64,000 nt of DNA from Bradyrhizobium sp. CSA207 (GTDB lineage: Bacteria; Pseudomonadota; Alphaproteobacteria; Rhizobiales; Xanthobacteraceae). Positions 38,259-47,803 of this stretch are shown here, piece after piece. The translations under genes and the position numbers were made by a program. The notes under the pieces are model-generated. The model made no database searches. It was not told where the DNA came from and saw only the letters and a list, made by a program, of their open reading frames with translations. The stretch spans positions 174,285 through 238,284 of the forward strand of contig NZ_JAACFT010000009.1 in the NCBI RefSeq assembly GCF_029051685.1, read 5' to 3'. The first letter of the stretch is position 1. Every line of letters begins with the position of its first letter.

Positions 38259-41048
38259 ATGGACAGCGTCGCGACTGAGCACAGGGCCGAGGTGGATGAT
38301 CGTTTTGACAGCGCGCGGATCACCGCCGCGGTCGACGCGCTTGCCGAAAAGCACCAGGGACGCGAGGACACGTTCCGCACCGCAGTTGCGCAACTGCTCA
38401 AGGCCGAACTGATCGCGGCGCGCGCCGCGGCGCAAGCGATCCTGCTGAAGGATCGCCACGGCCGCCGCTGCGCCGAGCGGCTGTGCCACGTGCAGGACGA
38501 GATCATCCGCATCCTGTATTCGGCGGCCACCCGTCATTTCTATCGCTCGCCGATTCCGAGCGGGGCCGAGCGCATGGCGGTGGTGGCGACCGGCGGCTAT
38601 GGCCGCGGCCTGATGGCACCCGAGTCCGACATCGATCTGCTCTTCATCCTGCCCTACAAGCAGACCGCCTGGGGCGAGCAGGTGGCGGAAGCAATTCTCT
38701 ATTGCCTGTGGGACATGGGGTTGAAGGTCGGTCACGCCACGCGCTCGGTGGATGAATCGATCCGGCAGGCGCGCGGCGACATGACGATCCGCACCGCGAT
38801 CCTGGAGACGCGCTTCCTCACCGGCGACAAGCCGCTCTATGAGGAGCTGGTTGCACGCTTCGACAAGGAAGTGGTGCAAGGCACCGCATCGGAATTCGTC
38901 ACCGCAAAGCTTGCCGAGCGCGAGGAACGGCACCGTCGCGGCGGTCAGTCGCGCTATCTGGTGGAGCCCAACGTCAAGGACGGCAAGGGGGCCTTGCGCG
39001 ACCTGCACACGCTGTTCTGGATCGCGAAGTATGTCTACCGCGTCCGCGACACTGACGAGCTGGTCGAGCGCGGCGTGTTCGACGCGCAGGAATACCGCAC
39101 CTTCCGCCGCTGCGCAGACTTCCTCTGGTCGGTGCGCTGCAACCTGCACTTCCACTCCGGACGGGCTGAAGAGCGGCTGTCGTTCGATCTCCAGCGCGAG
39201 ATCGCGGTCCGGCTCGGCTACACCTCGCATCCCGGCATGCAGGACGTCGAACGCTTCATGAAGCACTACTTCCTGGTCGCCAAGGAAGTCGGCAACCTCA
39301 CCGCCATCCTCTGCGCCAAGCTCGAGGACCAGCAGGCCAAGCCCGCGCCGGTACTGAGCCGGATGATGGCGCGGCTGCGGCCCACCGCCGTGAAGCGGCG
39401 CGTGCCCGACAGCGACGACTTCATCGTCGACAACAACCGCATCAACGTCGCCGCGCCCGACGTGTTCAAGCACGACCCGGTCAATCTGATCCGCATCTTC
39501 CGCCTGGCGCAGAAGAACAACCTCGCCTTCCATCCGGATGCGATGCGCGACGTGACGCGCTCGCTCGGCCTGATCAACGCGCAGCTTCGCGAGAACCCCG
39601 AAGCCAACCGGCTGTTCATGGAGATCCTGACCTCCGACAACGCCGAGATCGTGCTGCGACGCATGAACGAGACTGGCGTGCTCGGCCACTTCATCCGCGC
39701 CTTCGGCAAGATCGTCTCGATGATGCAGTTCAATATGTATCATCACTACACCGTCGATGAGCATCTGATCCGCTGCATCGGCTTCCTCCAGGACATCGAG
39801 CGCGGCGGCAGCGAGGAGTTCACGCTCGCCAGCGACCTCATGCGCAAGACCCGGCCGGAGCACCGGTCCGTGATCTACATCGCGACACTGCTGCACGACG
39901 TTGCCAAGGGCCGGCCCGAGGATCACTCAATCGCCGGCGCCAAGGTGGCGCGCCGGCTGTGCCCGCGGCTCGGCTTCAGCCCGGCCGACACCGAGCTCGT
40001 GGCCTGGCTGATCGAGGAGCATCTGACCATGTCGACGGTTGCGCAGTCGCGCGACCTGTCCGACCGCAAGACCATCGAGAATTTCGCCGCCGTGGTGCAG
40101 TCGGTCGAGCAGATGAAGCTGCTGACGATCCTGACCACCGCCGACATTCGCGGCGTCGGTCCGGGCGTGTGGAACGGCTGGAAGGCGCAGCTGCTTCGCT
40201 CCCTGTACTACGAGACCGAGCCGGTGCTCACCGGCGGCTTCTCGGAGGTCGACCGGGGCAAGCGCCTGGCAGCCGCACACGGCGAATTCCGCATCGCCTT
40301 CGCCGAATGGCCTAAGGAAGAGCTCGATGCCTATATCGGCCGGCATTATCCGGCCTACTGGCTCAAGGTCGAGCTGCCGCGAAAGATCCGCCACGCCCGC
40401 TTCGTCCGCTCCAGCGAACAGGCCGGCCACAAGCTCGCGATCAATGTCGGCTTCGACGAGGTGCGCGGCGTCACGGAACTGACGATCTTCGCCGCCGACC
40501 ATCCCTGGCTGCTCTCGATCATCGCGGGCGCCTGTGCCTCGGCCGGCGCCAACATCGTCGACGCCCAGATCTACACCACGACCGACGGCCGAGCACTCGA
40601 CACCATCTCGATCTCCCGCGAGTACGACCGCGACGAGGACGAGGGACGGCGCGCCACCCGGATCGGCGAGATGATCGAGGACGTGCTGGAAGGCAAGCTG
40701 CGCCTGCCGGAAGTGGTGGCGCGTCGCACCGTGCGCAGCAAGGCGCGGCCGTTCGTGATCGAGCCGGAAGTGACCATCAACAACCAATGGTCCGACCGCT
40801 ACACCGTGATCGAGGTGTCCGGCCTCGACCGTCCCGGCCTGCTCTACGAGCTGACGACCGCGATCTCGAAGCTCAATCTCAACATCGCCTCGGCCCATGT
40901 CGCAACCTTCGGCGAGCGCGCCCGCGACGTGTTCTACGTCACCGACCTCCTCGGCGCGCAGATCAACGCACCGACGCGCCAAGCCGCGATCAAGAGCGCG
41001 CTGACCCATGTCATGGCCGGCGACAAGGCGGTTGCGCCGGCGGCGTGA
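38259..41048 (+). CDS. glnD: Bifunctional [protein-PII] uridylyltransferase/uridylyl-removing enzyme
   Basis: Nitrogen-status sensor of 929 residues that uridylylates PII proteins under low glutamine. The nucleotidyltransferase domain has GGYGRG at 112-117 and DID at 124-126. The HD hydrolase domain has LLHDVAKGRPEDHS near residue 546. Two C-terminal ACT domains bind glutamine, starting at LTIFAADHPWLLSIIAG and YTVIEVSGLDRPGLLYEL. Length and order are canonical. Its state feeds NtrB/NtrC and nitrogen fixation control in this type of organism. Confidence 0.97.
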   Translation: MDSVATEHRAEVDDRFDSARITAAVDALAEKHQGREDTFRTAVAQLLKAELIAARAAAQAILLKDRHGRRCAERLCHVQDEIIRILYSAATRHFYRSPIPSGAERMAVVATGGYGRGLMAPESDIDLLFILPYKQTAWGEQVAEAILYCLWDMGLKVGHATRSVDESIRQARGDMTIRTAILETRFLTGDKPLYEELVARFDKEVVQGTASEFVTAKLAEREERHRRGGQSRYLVEPNVKDGKGALRDLHTLFWIAKYVYRVRDTDELVERGVFDAQEYRTFRRCADFLWSVRCNLHFHSGRAEERLSFDLQREIAVRLGYTSHPGMQDVERFMKHYFLVAKEVGNLTAILCAKLEDQQAKPAPVLSRMMARLRPTAVKRRVPDSDDFIVDNNRINVAAPDVFKHDPVNLIRIFRLAQKNNLAFHPDAMRDVTRSLGLINAQLRENPEANRLFMEILTSDNAEIVLRRMNETGVLGHFIRAFGKIVSMMQFNMYHHYTVDEHLIRCIGFLQDIERGGSEEFTLASDLMRKTRPEHRSVIYIATLLHDVAKGRPEDHSIAGAKVARRLCPRLGFSPADTELVAWLIEEHLTMSTVAQSRDLSDRKTIENFAAVVQSVEQMKLLTILTTADIRGVGPGVWNGWKAQLLRSLYYETEPVLTGGFSEVDRGKRLAAAHGEFRIAFAEWPKEELDAYIGRHYPAYWLKVELPRKIRHARFVRSSEQAGHKLAINVGFDEVRGVTELTIFAADHPWLLSIIAGACASAGANIVDAQIYTTTDGRALDTISISREYDRDEDEGRRATRIGEMIEDVLEGKLRLPEVVARRTVRSKARPFVIEPEVTINNQWSDRYTVIEVSGLDRPGLLYELTTAISKLNLNIASAHVATFGERARDVFYVTDLLGAQINAPTRQAAIKSALTHVMAGDKAVAPAA

Positions 41049-41075
41049 GGGACGGCGCGAAGCCTCTCTCCATCT

Positions 41076-41173
41076 GTCATTCCGGGGCGCCGCGTCAGCG
41101 GCGAACCCGGAATCCATCTCGCAACCGGTGACAGATGGATTCCGGGCTCGCGCTTCGCGCGCCCCGGAATGAC
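41076..41173. repeat. Inverted repeat GTCATTCCGGG family, copy 3
   Basis: TGTCATTCCGGGGCGCCGCG at the left mirrors CGCGCCCCGGAATGACA at the right, with AACCCGGAATCCATCTC against AGATGGATTCCGGGCTC inside. It lies between convergent glnD and the methyltransferase gene. Confidence 0.88.
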
Positions 41174-41205
41174 AAGGGAAGAGGCTGGGGCGCTGAGCAG
41201 GCTCA

Positions 41206-41736
41206 CTAAATCTCCACCCCCTCGTGCCGAAGCAGCCAGCGCTTGCGCTCCAGGCCGCCGCCATATTTTACCAAGGAACCGTCGGCACCGATCAGGCGGT
41301 GACAGGGCAGCACGACGCTGATCGGGTTGGAGCCGTTGGCATGGCCGACGGCGCGGACCGCTTTGGGCATGCCGAGCCTGGCGGCGAGCGCGCCATAGCT
41401 CAGCGTGGTGCCGGCGGGGATTTGGGCAAGCGCGGTCCAGACCTTGCGCTGGAACGGCGTGCCGGTGACGCGCCACGCGACGGCTGAAAGCTGGCCGAGA
41501 TCACCTTCGAAATAGCCCGACAGCGCAGCCCGCATGGCCGCCGGCGCAGGCTGGTCACTGAGACACACCGCGCCATGATGCAGGCGCAGCAGCTCGCGCA
41601 TGCGGTGCTCGTAGTCTTCCCAGTCGAGCGCGCGCAACGCGCCCTCGGCATCGGTGACGAGCAACGCGATCCCGATCGGCGTCGCCAGGCGATCGAGGCC
41701 AAAACTCTCGGGCAAACGTGTCGGTCGGCCGGTCAT
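41206..41736 (-). CDS. ogt: Methylated-DNA-protein cysteine methyltransferase (Ogt)
   Basis: DNA repair suicide enzyme of 176 residues that transfers O6-alkyl groups to its own Cys. The active-site Cys is C145 in PCHRLIG. The helix-turn-helix recognition region is SYGALAARLGMPKAVRAVG with the arginine finger. The N-terminal domain lacks the Ada Cys4 zinc site, so it is Ogt and not Ada. The start MTGRPTRLPE follows GGTGAAG. It is divergent from the DUF1304 gene across 91 bp. Confidence 0.94.
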   Translation of the reverse strand: MTGRPTRLPESFGLDRLATPIGIALLVTDAEGALRALDWEDYEHRMRELLRLHHGAVCLSDQPAPAAMRAALSGYFEGDLGQLSAVAWRVTGTPFQRKVWTALAQIPAGTTLSYGALAARLGMPKAVRAVGHANGSNPISVVLPCHRLIGADGSLVKYGGGLERKRWLLRHEGVEI

Positions 41737-41827
41737 TGCTTCACCATTGCATCCAAACACGTGTCGCACTTGCCATGCCGGCCATGCTAACGTCCACCCG
41801 AAAGCTGACGCTTTGGGGGAGCTCAAC

Positions 41828-42190
41828 TTGATCCTGATCGCCAATGTCCTGGTAGCGCTGGTCGCCGCGCTGCACGGTTACTTCCTGATCCTGGAGATGT
41901 TCCTTTGGGACAAGCCGCTGGGCCTGAAGACATTCCGCAACACGCCGGAGAAGGCCGAGATCACCAAAGTGCTGGCCGCCAATCAGGGGCTCTATAACGG
42001 CTTCCTCGCCGCCGGCCTGATCTGGGGCCTCGTCCACGGCAATCCGGCGTTCGCGTTCCAGATCAAGGCGTTCTTCCTCCTTTGCGTGATCGTGGCCGGC
42101 GCCTACGGTGCGGCGACCGTCAGCACGCGCATCCTGATCGTGCAGGCCCTGCCGGCCGCGATCGCGCTGGCCGCATTATTCCTGGCCTAA
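41828..42190 (+). CDS. DUF1304 membrane protein
   Basis: Small inner-membrane protein of 120 residues with four helices. The start is TTG (LILIANVLVA), supported by GGGGGAG eight bases upstream; no ATG fits. Conserved family features are HGYFLILEMFLWDKP, LAANQGLYNGFLAAG and GAYGAATVSTRILIVQALPA. The function of the family is unknown. It precedes the binding-protein gene by 142 bp but is probably separate from it. Confidence 0.88.
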   Translation: MILIANVLVALVAALHGYFLILEMFLWDKPLGLKTFRNTPEKAEITKVLAANQGLYNGFLAAGLIWGLVHGNPAFAFQIKAFFLLCVIVAGAYGAATVSTRILIVQALPAAIALAALFLA

Positions 42191-42332
42191 ATCTCTTGGC
42201 CGCTCCGGCGCGGCGTCGCGATCCTTGCGCGGCGGCGAACGTTCCTCCACAATCTTCGGCAGCGATGGCGACCGTTGCAATCAACGGAAAAAGACCATCG
42301 ATCGAAAATTCCGTCAGGAGGAACGACCCAAC

Positions 42333-43559
42333 ATGAACAATCGCAGAGCCTTCATAGCTGCCACGGCGGCGCTCGCCTTCGCGTTCTCAGCCAGCCAAGC
42401 CCTGGCACAGAAGAAATACGATACCGGTGCGAGCGACACCGAGATCAAGATCGGCCAGACCGTGCCGTTCTCCGGGGCCTATTCCGTCTACGCCAATATC
42501 GGCAAGACCCAGGCCGCCTACTTCAAGATGATCAACGATCAGGGCGGCATCAATGGCCGCAAGATCAATCTGATCCAGTATGACGACGCCTATTCGCCGC
42601 CGAAGACGGTCGAGCAGGTGCGCAAGCTCGTCGAAGGCGACGAGGTGCTGTTCACCTTCCAGCTGATAGGTACCGCGGCGAATGCCGCCGTACAAAAATA
42701 TCTCAACGGCAAGAAGGTGCCGCAGTTGCTGGCCTCGACCGGCGCCGCACGCTTCAACGATCCGCAGAACTATCCCTGGACCATCGCGTATAATCCGAAC
42801 TACGTGTCCGAGGGGCGCATCTACGCAAAGTACATTCTCGCCAATCACCCCAACGCCAAGATCGGCGTGCTCTACCAGAACGACGACATGGGCCGCGACT
42901 ATCTCGCCGGTCTGAAGAGCGGGCTCGGCGACAAGGCCGCCGGCATGGTCGTCGGCGAGCTGTCCTACGAGGTCACCGATCCGACCGTGGACTCTCAGGT
43001 CGTCAAGCTGAAGTCGATGGGCGTCGACGTGTTCTTTGATGCCTCGACACCGAAATTCGCGGCACAGGCGATCAAGAAGCTTGCCGATCTCGGCTGGACG
43101 CCGGTCCACATCCTCGACATCAATGCGAGCCCGATCTCGGCAACGCTGAAGCCGGCCGGCCTCGACATCTCCAAGGGCATCATTTCGACCCAATACGGCA
43201 AGGAGCCGGGCGATCCGCAGTGGAAGGACGATCCGGGCGTGAAGGCCTTCTTCGCCTTCATGGACAAGTATTTCCCGGAAGGCGACAAGCTCAACACCGT
43301 CAACACCTATGCCTATTCGGTGGCCGAGCTGCTGACGCAGGTCTTGAAGCAATGCGGCGACGACCTCACGCGCGAGAACGTCATGAGGCAGGTCGCCAAC
43401 ATCAAGGACTTCACCCCGAGCTTCGCGCTGCCCGGCATCAAGATCAACACCGGGTCGAACGACTACCGCGTCAACAAGCAGATGCAGATGATGAAGTTCA
43501 ACGGCGAGCGCTGGGAGCTGTTCGGTCCGATCATGGAGGATGCAGGTCCGGCCGGTTAG
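42333..43559 (+). CDS. Orphan ABC substrate-binding protein (LivK-like)
   Basis: Periplasmic receptor of 408 residues. A very strong ribosome site AGGAGGAACG lies upstream of ATG. Signal peptide (AFIAATAALAFAFSASQALA) cleaved before QKKYDTGASD. Peripla_BP_6 fold with IKIGQTVPFSGAYSVYA and QNDDMGRDYLAGLKSGLG. It is distinct from the LivK at 5419-6603 and has no permease or ATPase beside it. A strong terminator follows, so it is a monocistronic receptor. It may dock on a shared Liv translocator or feed a remote one. Confidence 0.91.
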   Translation: MNNRRAFIAATAALAFAFSASQALAQKKYDTGASDTEIKIGQTVPFSGAYSVYANIGKTQAAYFKMINDQGGINGRKINLIQYDDAYSPPKTVEQVRKLVEGDEVLFTFQLIGTAANAAVQKYLNGKKVPQLLASTGAARFNDPQNYPWTIAYNPNYVSEGRIYAKYILANHPNAKIGVLYQNDDMGRDYLAGLKSGLGDKAAGMVVGELSYEVTDPTVDSQVVKLKSMGVDVFFDASTPKFAAQAIKKLADLGWTPVHILDINASPISATLKPAGLDISKGIISTQYGKEPGDPQWKDDPGVKAFFAFMDKYFPEGDKLNTVNTYAYSVAELLTQVLKQCGDDLTRENVMRQVANIKDFTPSFALPGIKINTGSNDYRVNKQMQMMKFNGERWELFGPIMEDAGPAG

Positions 43560-43583
43560 TGGTTGTTTGAATTCTGAAAGGCG

Positions 43584-43613
43584 ATCGGCGGCCTTCCGGC
43601 CGCCGATTTTTTT
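43584..43613 (+). terminator. Rho-independent terminator of the orphan binding-protein gene
   Basis: ATCGGCGGCC (43584-43593) pairs with GGCCGCCGAT (43598-43607) around TTCC, followed by seven T residues. It is the clearest intrinsic terminator in the window, 24 bases after the stop codon. Confidence 0.93.
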
Positions 43614-43632
43614 GGAGCTTCACCCAATCCAT

Positions 43633-43765
43633 CTCCGTCACCCTGAGGTGGCCGCTTCTACAGCGGCCCTCGAAGGGCGACGGCCCTGCTATTGGCCGTG
43701 CGGAGAAATCGGGGCCGCGCATCCTTCGAGGCTCGCAAGAGCTCGCAGCTCAAGGATGACGGAGA
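43633..43765. repeat. Inverted repeat CTCCGTCACCCTGAGG family
   Basis: CTCCGTCACCCTGAGG at the left and CAAGGATGACGGAG at the right, with CCTCGAAGGGCGACGGCC and CATCCTTCGAGGCTCGC inside. Related TCCTTCGAGACGC/CCTCAGGATGA units are at 53340-53456 and 60527-60638. Confidence 0.8.
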
Positions 43766-43789
43766 GAGGGATCGCCGATTTGTAGGCGT

Positions 43790-44215
43790 CTACTCCGGTA
43801 TCTCGCCAAAATTCTTTCCCACCGGCAGCACCGCGTGGCGGATCAGGCGCGAGTCCTCTACCGCCGCCTGCCGGTGCTTCACCGCTTCGCGATAGACGGG
43901 ATCGCGGATCATCTCGACGAAGGCTTTGACGCTTGGGTATTCGGCGATGAAACAGTGGTCCCAGCGCTCCTCCTGCGGGCCGATCAGCATCAGCTCGAAT
44001 TTGCCTTGCCAGACGACGCGGCCGCCAAGCCGCTCGAACACCGGGCCGCTCTCGCGGCCATAGGCCGCATATGCTTCCGCACCGGACACTTTGCGGCCGT
44101 CCGGATAGGCTGCCTCTTTGCGCAGCCGCACCAGGTTGAGCATGTGGATCGGACCGGGGCGGTCGTTGTCCCGGAATTGCGCAAAGATCTCCTTGGTCGG
44201 ATCGATATGGCCCAT
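43790..44215 (-). CDS. DUF1330-family protein
   Basis: Small dimeric alpha/beta barrel-type protein of 141 residues. The start MGHIDPTKEIF follows GAGGGAAAACGC. Family features are GPIHMLNLVRLRKEAAYPDG, YAAYGRESGPVFERLGG and CFIAEYPSVKAFVEMIRDPVY. DUF1330 proteins resemble antibiotic-biosynthesis monooxygenases but no activity is established. It stands alone, convergent with the binding-protein gene. Confidence 0.88.
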   Translation of the reverse strand: MGHIDPTKEIFAQFRDNDRPGPIHMLNLVRLRKEAAYPDGRKVSGAEAYAAYGRESGPVFERLGGRVVWQGKFELMLIGPQEERWDHCFIAEYPSVKAFVEMIRDPVYREAVKHRQAAVEDSRLIRHAVLPVGKNFGEIPE

Positions 44216-44382
44216 GCGTTTTCCCTCGTTTTTATCCCGTCGATCCTAGCGCCGCCGCCTGACGAGCGGAACTGCGGCGGGCGAATGCCGCACCTCCTAA
44301 TCGCGCGTTAAGCTCTGGGTAACCGGGCCTTAAACAGCGACCGCTAGCGTGCGGCGGGGCGGGCTGACCGGGCGTTTTGCGT

Positions 44383-46593
44383 ATGGCGTGGGGAAAGAAA
44401 AAGGGTGGCGGGCGGAAAGAGCCGCTATTCGGCCTGCCCGCGGCGCTCGCCGATCTGCGCCTGACGGTGGCAGACCGCATCCCCAACGCCGAGGATAAGC
44501 CGAAAAAATCCGCAAAATCATCTACCAAGCGCAAGAGCGAGAATTCAGGTGACGAGCCGCCGCGCGAGCGGAAGGCGCAGGCCAGCCGCAGCGGCGCCAA
44601 GCGCCGGTCGAAGTCCCGTGGCAGTTTTAGCCTCGGCCGTCTGGTCTATTGGGGCGCGGTGCTGGGCCTGTGGGGCGCGATCGCCGTGGTCGGAATCGTG
44701 GTCTGGGTGGGCGCGCATCTGCCGCCGATCCAGTCGCTGGAAATCCCCAAGCGGCCGCCGACGATCCAGATCGTCGGCATCGACGGCAGCATGCTGGCGC
44801 AGCGCGGCGAGATGGCCGGCGCCAACGTGTCGCTGAAGGATCTGCCGCCCTATCTGCCGAAGGCGTTCATCGCTATCGAGGACCGCCGCTTCTATTCGCA
44901 TTTCGGCATCGACCCGGTCGGGATCCTGCGCGCCCTCGTCACCAACGTGCTCCATCGGGGGGTGTCGCAGGGCGGCTCGACCTTGACGCAGCAGCTCGCC
45001 AAGAATTTGTTCCTGACCCAGGAACGCACCATGGCGCGCAAGCTGCAGGAGGCGGAGCTCGCGATCTGGCTGGAGCGCAAGCATTCCAAGAACGAGATTC
45101 TCGAACTCTATCTCAACCGCGTCTATTTCGGCTCCGGCGCCTACGGCGTCGAGGCCGCTGCGCAACGCTATTTCGGCAAGTCGGCGAAGAACGTCACCGT
45201 CGCCGAAGCCGCGATGCTGGCCGGCCTCGTCAAATCGCCGTCGCGGCTGGCGCCGAACCGCAATCCGGAAGGCGCGGAAGCGCGCGCGCAAATCGTGCTC
45301 ACGGCGATGGCGGACGCCAAATTCATCACCGACGCGCAGGCCAAGGCTTCGATCGGCCATCCCTCCTACAATGTGAAGCCGGTCGGCGCCGGCACCGTCA
45401 ATTACGTCGCCGACTGGATCGGCGAGGTGCTGGACGACCTCGTCGGACAGATCGACCAGAGCATCACGGTCGAGACCACGATCGATCCGAAGCTCCAAAG
45501 CGTGGCGGAGGCCGCCATCATCGACGAGCTCGCGGCCAAGAGCGTGAAGTTCAATGTCAGCCAGGGCGCGCTGGTGGCGATGACGCCCGACGGCGGCGTG
45601 CGCGCCATGGTCGGCGGGCGGAACTATGCCGAGAGCCAGTATAACCGCGCGGTCACCGCAAGGCGCCAGCCGGGCTCCTCGTTCAAGCCGTTCGTCTATC
45701 TGACCGCGCTCGAAGCCGGGCTGACGCCCGACACCATCCGCCAGGACGCGCCGATCGAGGTCAAGGGCTGGAGACCTGAGAACTACACCCATGAATATTT
45801 CGGCGCGGTGACGCTGACGCAGGCGCTGGCAATGTCGCTCAACACGGTCGCCATCCGGCTCGGGCTCGAGGTCGGGCCGAAGAACGTGGTGCGCACCGCG
45901 CACCGGCTCGGCATCTCCTCGAAGCTCGAGCCCAACGCCTCGATCGCGCTCGGCACCTCCGAGGTCTCGGTGGTCGAGCTGGTCGGCGCCTATGCGCCCT
46001 TCGCCAATGGCGGTTTCGCGGTGGCGCCGCATGTAGTGCGGCGGATCAAGACGCTCGACGGCAAGCTGCTCTATATGCGCCAGGCCGACGAGCACAACCA
46101 GGTGATCGACCCCCGTTATGTCGGCATGATGAACACGATGATGCGGGAGACGCTGATCTCCGGCACCGCCAAGAAGGCGGAGATCCCCGGTTGGCCGGCA
46201 GCCGGCAAGACCGGCACCAGCCAGGATTATCGCGACGCCTGGTTCATCGGCTACACCGCCAACCTCGTCACCGGCGTCTGGCTCGGCAACGATGACAACT
46301 CGCCGACCAAGAAGGCGACCGGCGGCGGCCTGCCGGTGGAAGTCTGGTCCCGCTTCATGCGCACCGCGCACGAAGGCGTGCCGGTCGCGAACCTGCCGAG
46401 CTCGCCAGGTGGCTGGGGGCTGTCGAATCTAGCGCAGGCCGCCTCGCAAGTGTCGCCGCCGACACCATCTGCTTCAGCACCGGCCACCACTAGCGGCTAT
46501 CGCCCGCCGCCGACGCGCACCAATGTGCGGCCGGAACCCGCGGCGGGACTCGATGGCTGGTTGATGGACCGGCTGTTCGGCGGAAATCGGTAG
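44383..46593 (+). CDS. Penicillin-binding protein 1A (transglycosylase/transpeptidase)
   Basis: Class A peptidoglycan synthase of 736 residues. A basic cytoplasmic tail of about 85 residues, rich in Lys/Arg/Ser, precedes one TM at about 88-110. The GT51 domain has catalytic E166 in IAIEDRRFYSHFG and the GGSTLTQQLAKNLF motif. The transpeptidase domain has S432-x-x-K435 (SSFK), S485-L-N and K609-T-G. A Pro/Ser/Thr-rich C-terminal tail follows. It polymerises and cross-links the cell wall in the periplasm. The leader 44216-44382 holds no gene. Confidence 0.94.
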   Translation: MAWGKKKGGGRKEPLFGLPAALADLRLTVADRIPNAEDKPKKSAKSSTKRKSENSGDEPPRERKAQASRSGAKRRSKSRGSFSLGRLVYWGAVLGLWGAIAVVGIVVWVGAHLPPIQSLEIPKRPPTIQIVGIDGSMLAQRGEMAGANVSLKDLPPYLPKAFIAIEDRRFYSHFGIDPVGILRALVTNVLHRGVSQGGSTLTQQLAKNLFLTQERTMARKLQEAELAIWLERKHSKNEILELYLNRVYFGSGAYGVEAAAQRYFGKSAKNVTVAEAAMLAGLVKSPSRLAPNRNPEGAEARAQIVLTAMADAKFITDAQAKASIGHPSYNVKPVGAGTVNYVADWIGEVLDDLVGQIDQSITVETTIDPKLQSVAEAAIIDELAAKSVKFNVSQGALVAMTPDGGVRAMVGGRNYAESQYNRAVTARRQPGSSFKPFVYLTALEAGLTPDTIRQDAPIEVKGWRPENYTHEYFGAVTLTQALAMSLNTVAIRLGLEVGPKNVVRTAHRLGISSKLEPNASIALGTSEVSVVELVGAYAPFANGGFAVAPHVVRRIKTLDGKLLYMRQADEHNQVIDPRYVGMMNTMMRETLISGTAKKAEIPGWPAAGKTGTSQDYRDAWFIGYTANLVTGVWLGNDDNSPTKKATGGGLPVEVWSRFMRTAHEGVPVANLPSSPGGWGLSNLAQAASQVSPPTPSASAPATTSGYRPPPTRTNVRPEPAAGLDGWLMDRLFGGNR

Positions 46594-46790
46594 CGTCGGC
46601 CCGAGATCTCTGCGGCCTCAAAACCAAAACTGAAAAACAACCCCATGCACAGTAGCCGGGGATGTCCGGCGCGACGCGCGGCTGATTGTGCGAAACCTTT
46701 GAGGCGACGACGCAAATCAAGCGTGGCACGCAATCACCGCGGCGTGGAGCGAGAGTCGCGCAAAACGCGCTAGTGTCGCCTCACTCTCGA

Positions 46791-46894
46791 CTGTCATTCC
46801 CCGCGAAGGCGGGGAATCCAGTACGCCGCGGCGTCTCGGCTTAATAACAACCGTCTCTGGAATACTGGATCGCCCGCCTTCGCGGGCGATGACA
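46791..46894. repeat. Inverted repeat TGTCATTCCCCGCGAAGGCGGGG, in a 326 bp gap
   Basis: Left: TGTCATTCCCCGCGAAGG and GGGAATCCAGTA; right: TACTGGATCGCCCGCC and CGCGGGCGATGACA. It lies in the 46594-46919 gap between convergent genes. In the remainder (46594-46790) I see no gene, only a small GTCCGGCGCGACGCGCGGC region. Confidence 0.85.
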
Positions 46895-46919
46895 GCTTCC
46901 GTGATGCTCGCACCCAGTC

Positions 46920-47675
46920 CTAATCCTCGGCCCCATAACGGTGCAGATCGTTGCCGTAGGTGTCGAGCCACTTCTTGGCGCGCTCCATCGACGGGCAGAC
47001 TTTTCCGCACACGCGCCAGAACCGCGCCGAGTGATTCATCTCGACGAGATGGGCGACCTCATGGGCGGCGAGATAGTCGAGCACGAAGGGCGGCGCGAGG
47101 ATCAGGCGCCAGGAGAACGACAGCGAGCCGGCCGAGGTGCAAGAGCCCCAGCGGCTGGATTGATCGCGAATCGAGAGCCGCTTGACCTTGACGCCGAGTT
47201 CGACCGCATAGGCCTCCGCCGAGCGCTGAAGATCCCGGCGCGCCTCGCGCTTGAGGAAGTCATGGACGCGGCGGTCGGCATGGTCGACGCCGCCGGCGAC
47301 GCAGAGAATGCGTTCACCGGAATCGCGCACCTCGGTCCACACCGTGCCGCGCGTGCTGGCGCGATGAACGATGCGATGGGGCACCCCGCGAAGCGGTATC
47401 AGTGTGCCGGGCTGGAACGGTGCCGCCTTCGGCAATCGGCCGAGACGTGCCGCGATCCAGGCGCCGTGACGTTGCGCGAAGTCTTTCGCCTCGGCGAGCG
47501 TGCCGCGCGGCGGCATGGTGAGGATGGCTTCGCGATCGCTCGGATGAATTCTCAGCGTGTAACGGCGTGCGCGGCGGTGCCGACGCAGCCGAATCGCGAA
47601 AAATTGCGATCCATGAGTGATGACGAGGGTCTTCGGCTCGTGGGGCCGCCGATAGAGAAGCGCGCGAGTGGCCAT
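46920..47675 (-). CDS. YgjP-like M48-type zinc metallopeptidase
   Basis: Cytoplasmic protein of 251 residues in the SprT/YgjP-like family (DUF45). Zinc motif HEVAH is at 205-209 with third ligand H215 in VEMNHSARFW. The family stretch IRDQSSRWGSCTSAGSLSFSWRL is clear. The N-terminal arginine-rich segment LRRHRRARRYTLRI is typical. The substrate is unknown. The start MATRALLYRR is supported only by a weak GGACTG upstream. Confidence 0.92.
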   Translation of the reverse strand: MATRALLYRRPHEPKTLVITHGSQFFAIRLRRHRRARRYTLRIHPSDREAILTMPPRGTLAEAKDFAQRHGAWIAARLGRLPKAAPFQPGTLIPLRGVPHRIVHRASTRGTVWTEVRDSGERILCVAGGVDHADRRVHDFLKREARRDLQRSAEAYAVELGVKVKRLSIRDQSSRWGSCTSAGSLSFSWRLILAPPFVLDYLAAHEVAHLVEMNHSARFWRVCGKVCPSMERAKKWLDTYGNDLHRYGAED

Positions 47676-47803
47676 GTCTGTCAGTCCGGGGGGCAGGAGT
47701 GCGCCCGGATTCTGCCATAACCGCCGCCAGGGAAAGCGCTCGGCGCAAAAACAAATCATTTGCCCAATATACAGGGGTCAGGCGTCCGGGAGACCCTACA
47801 GAC

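Noticed and set aside
38103..39926. A 607-residue open frame on the minus strand opposite glnD
   Set aside because: GlnD motifs on the plus strand are intact across the whole region; the antisense frame has no recognisable domain and no ribosome site.
44545..46371. A 608-residue minus-strand frame opposite the penicillin-binding protein
   Set aside because: Same reasoning: the plus strand has all catalytic motifs, and the antisense one has none.
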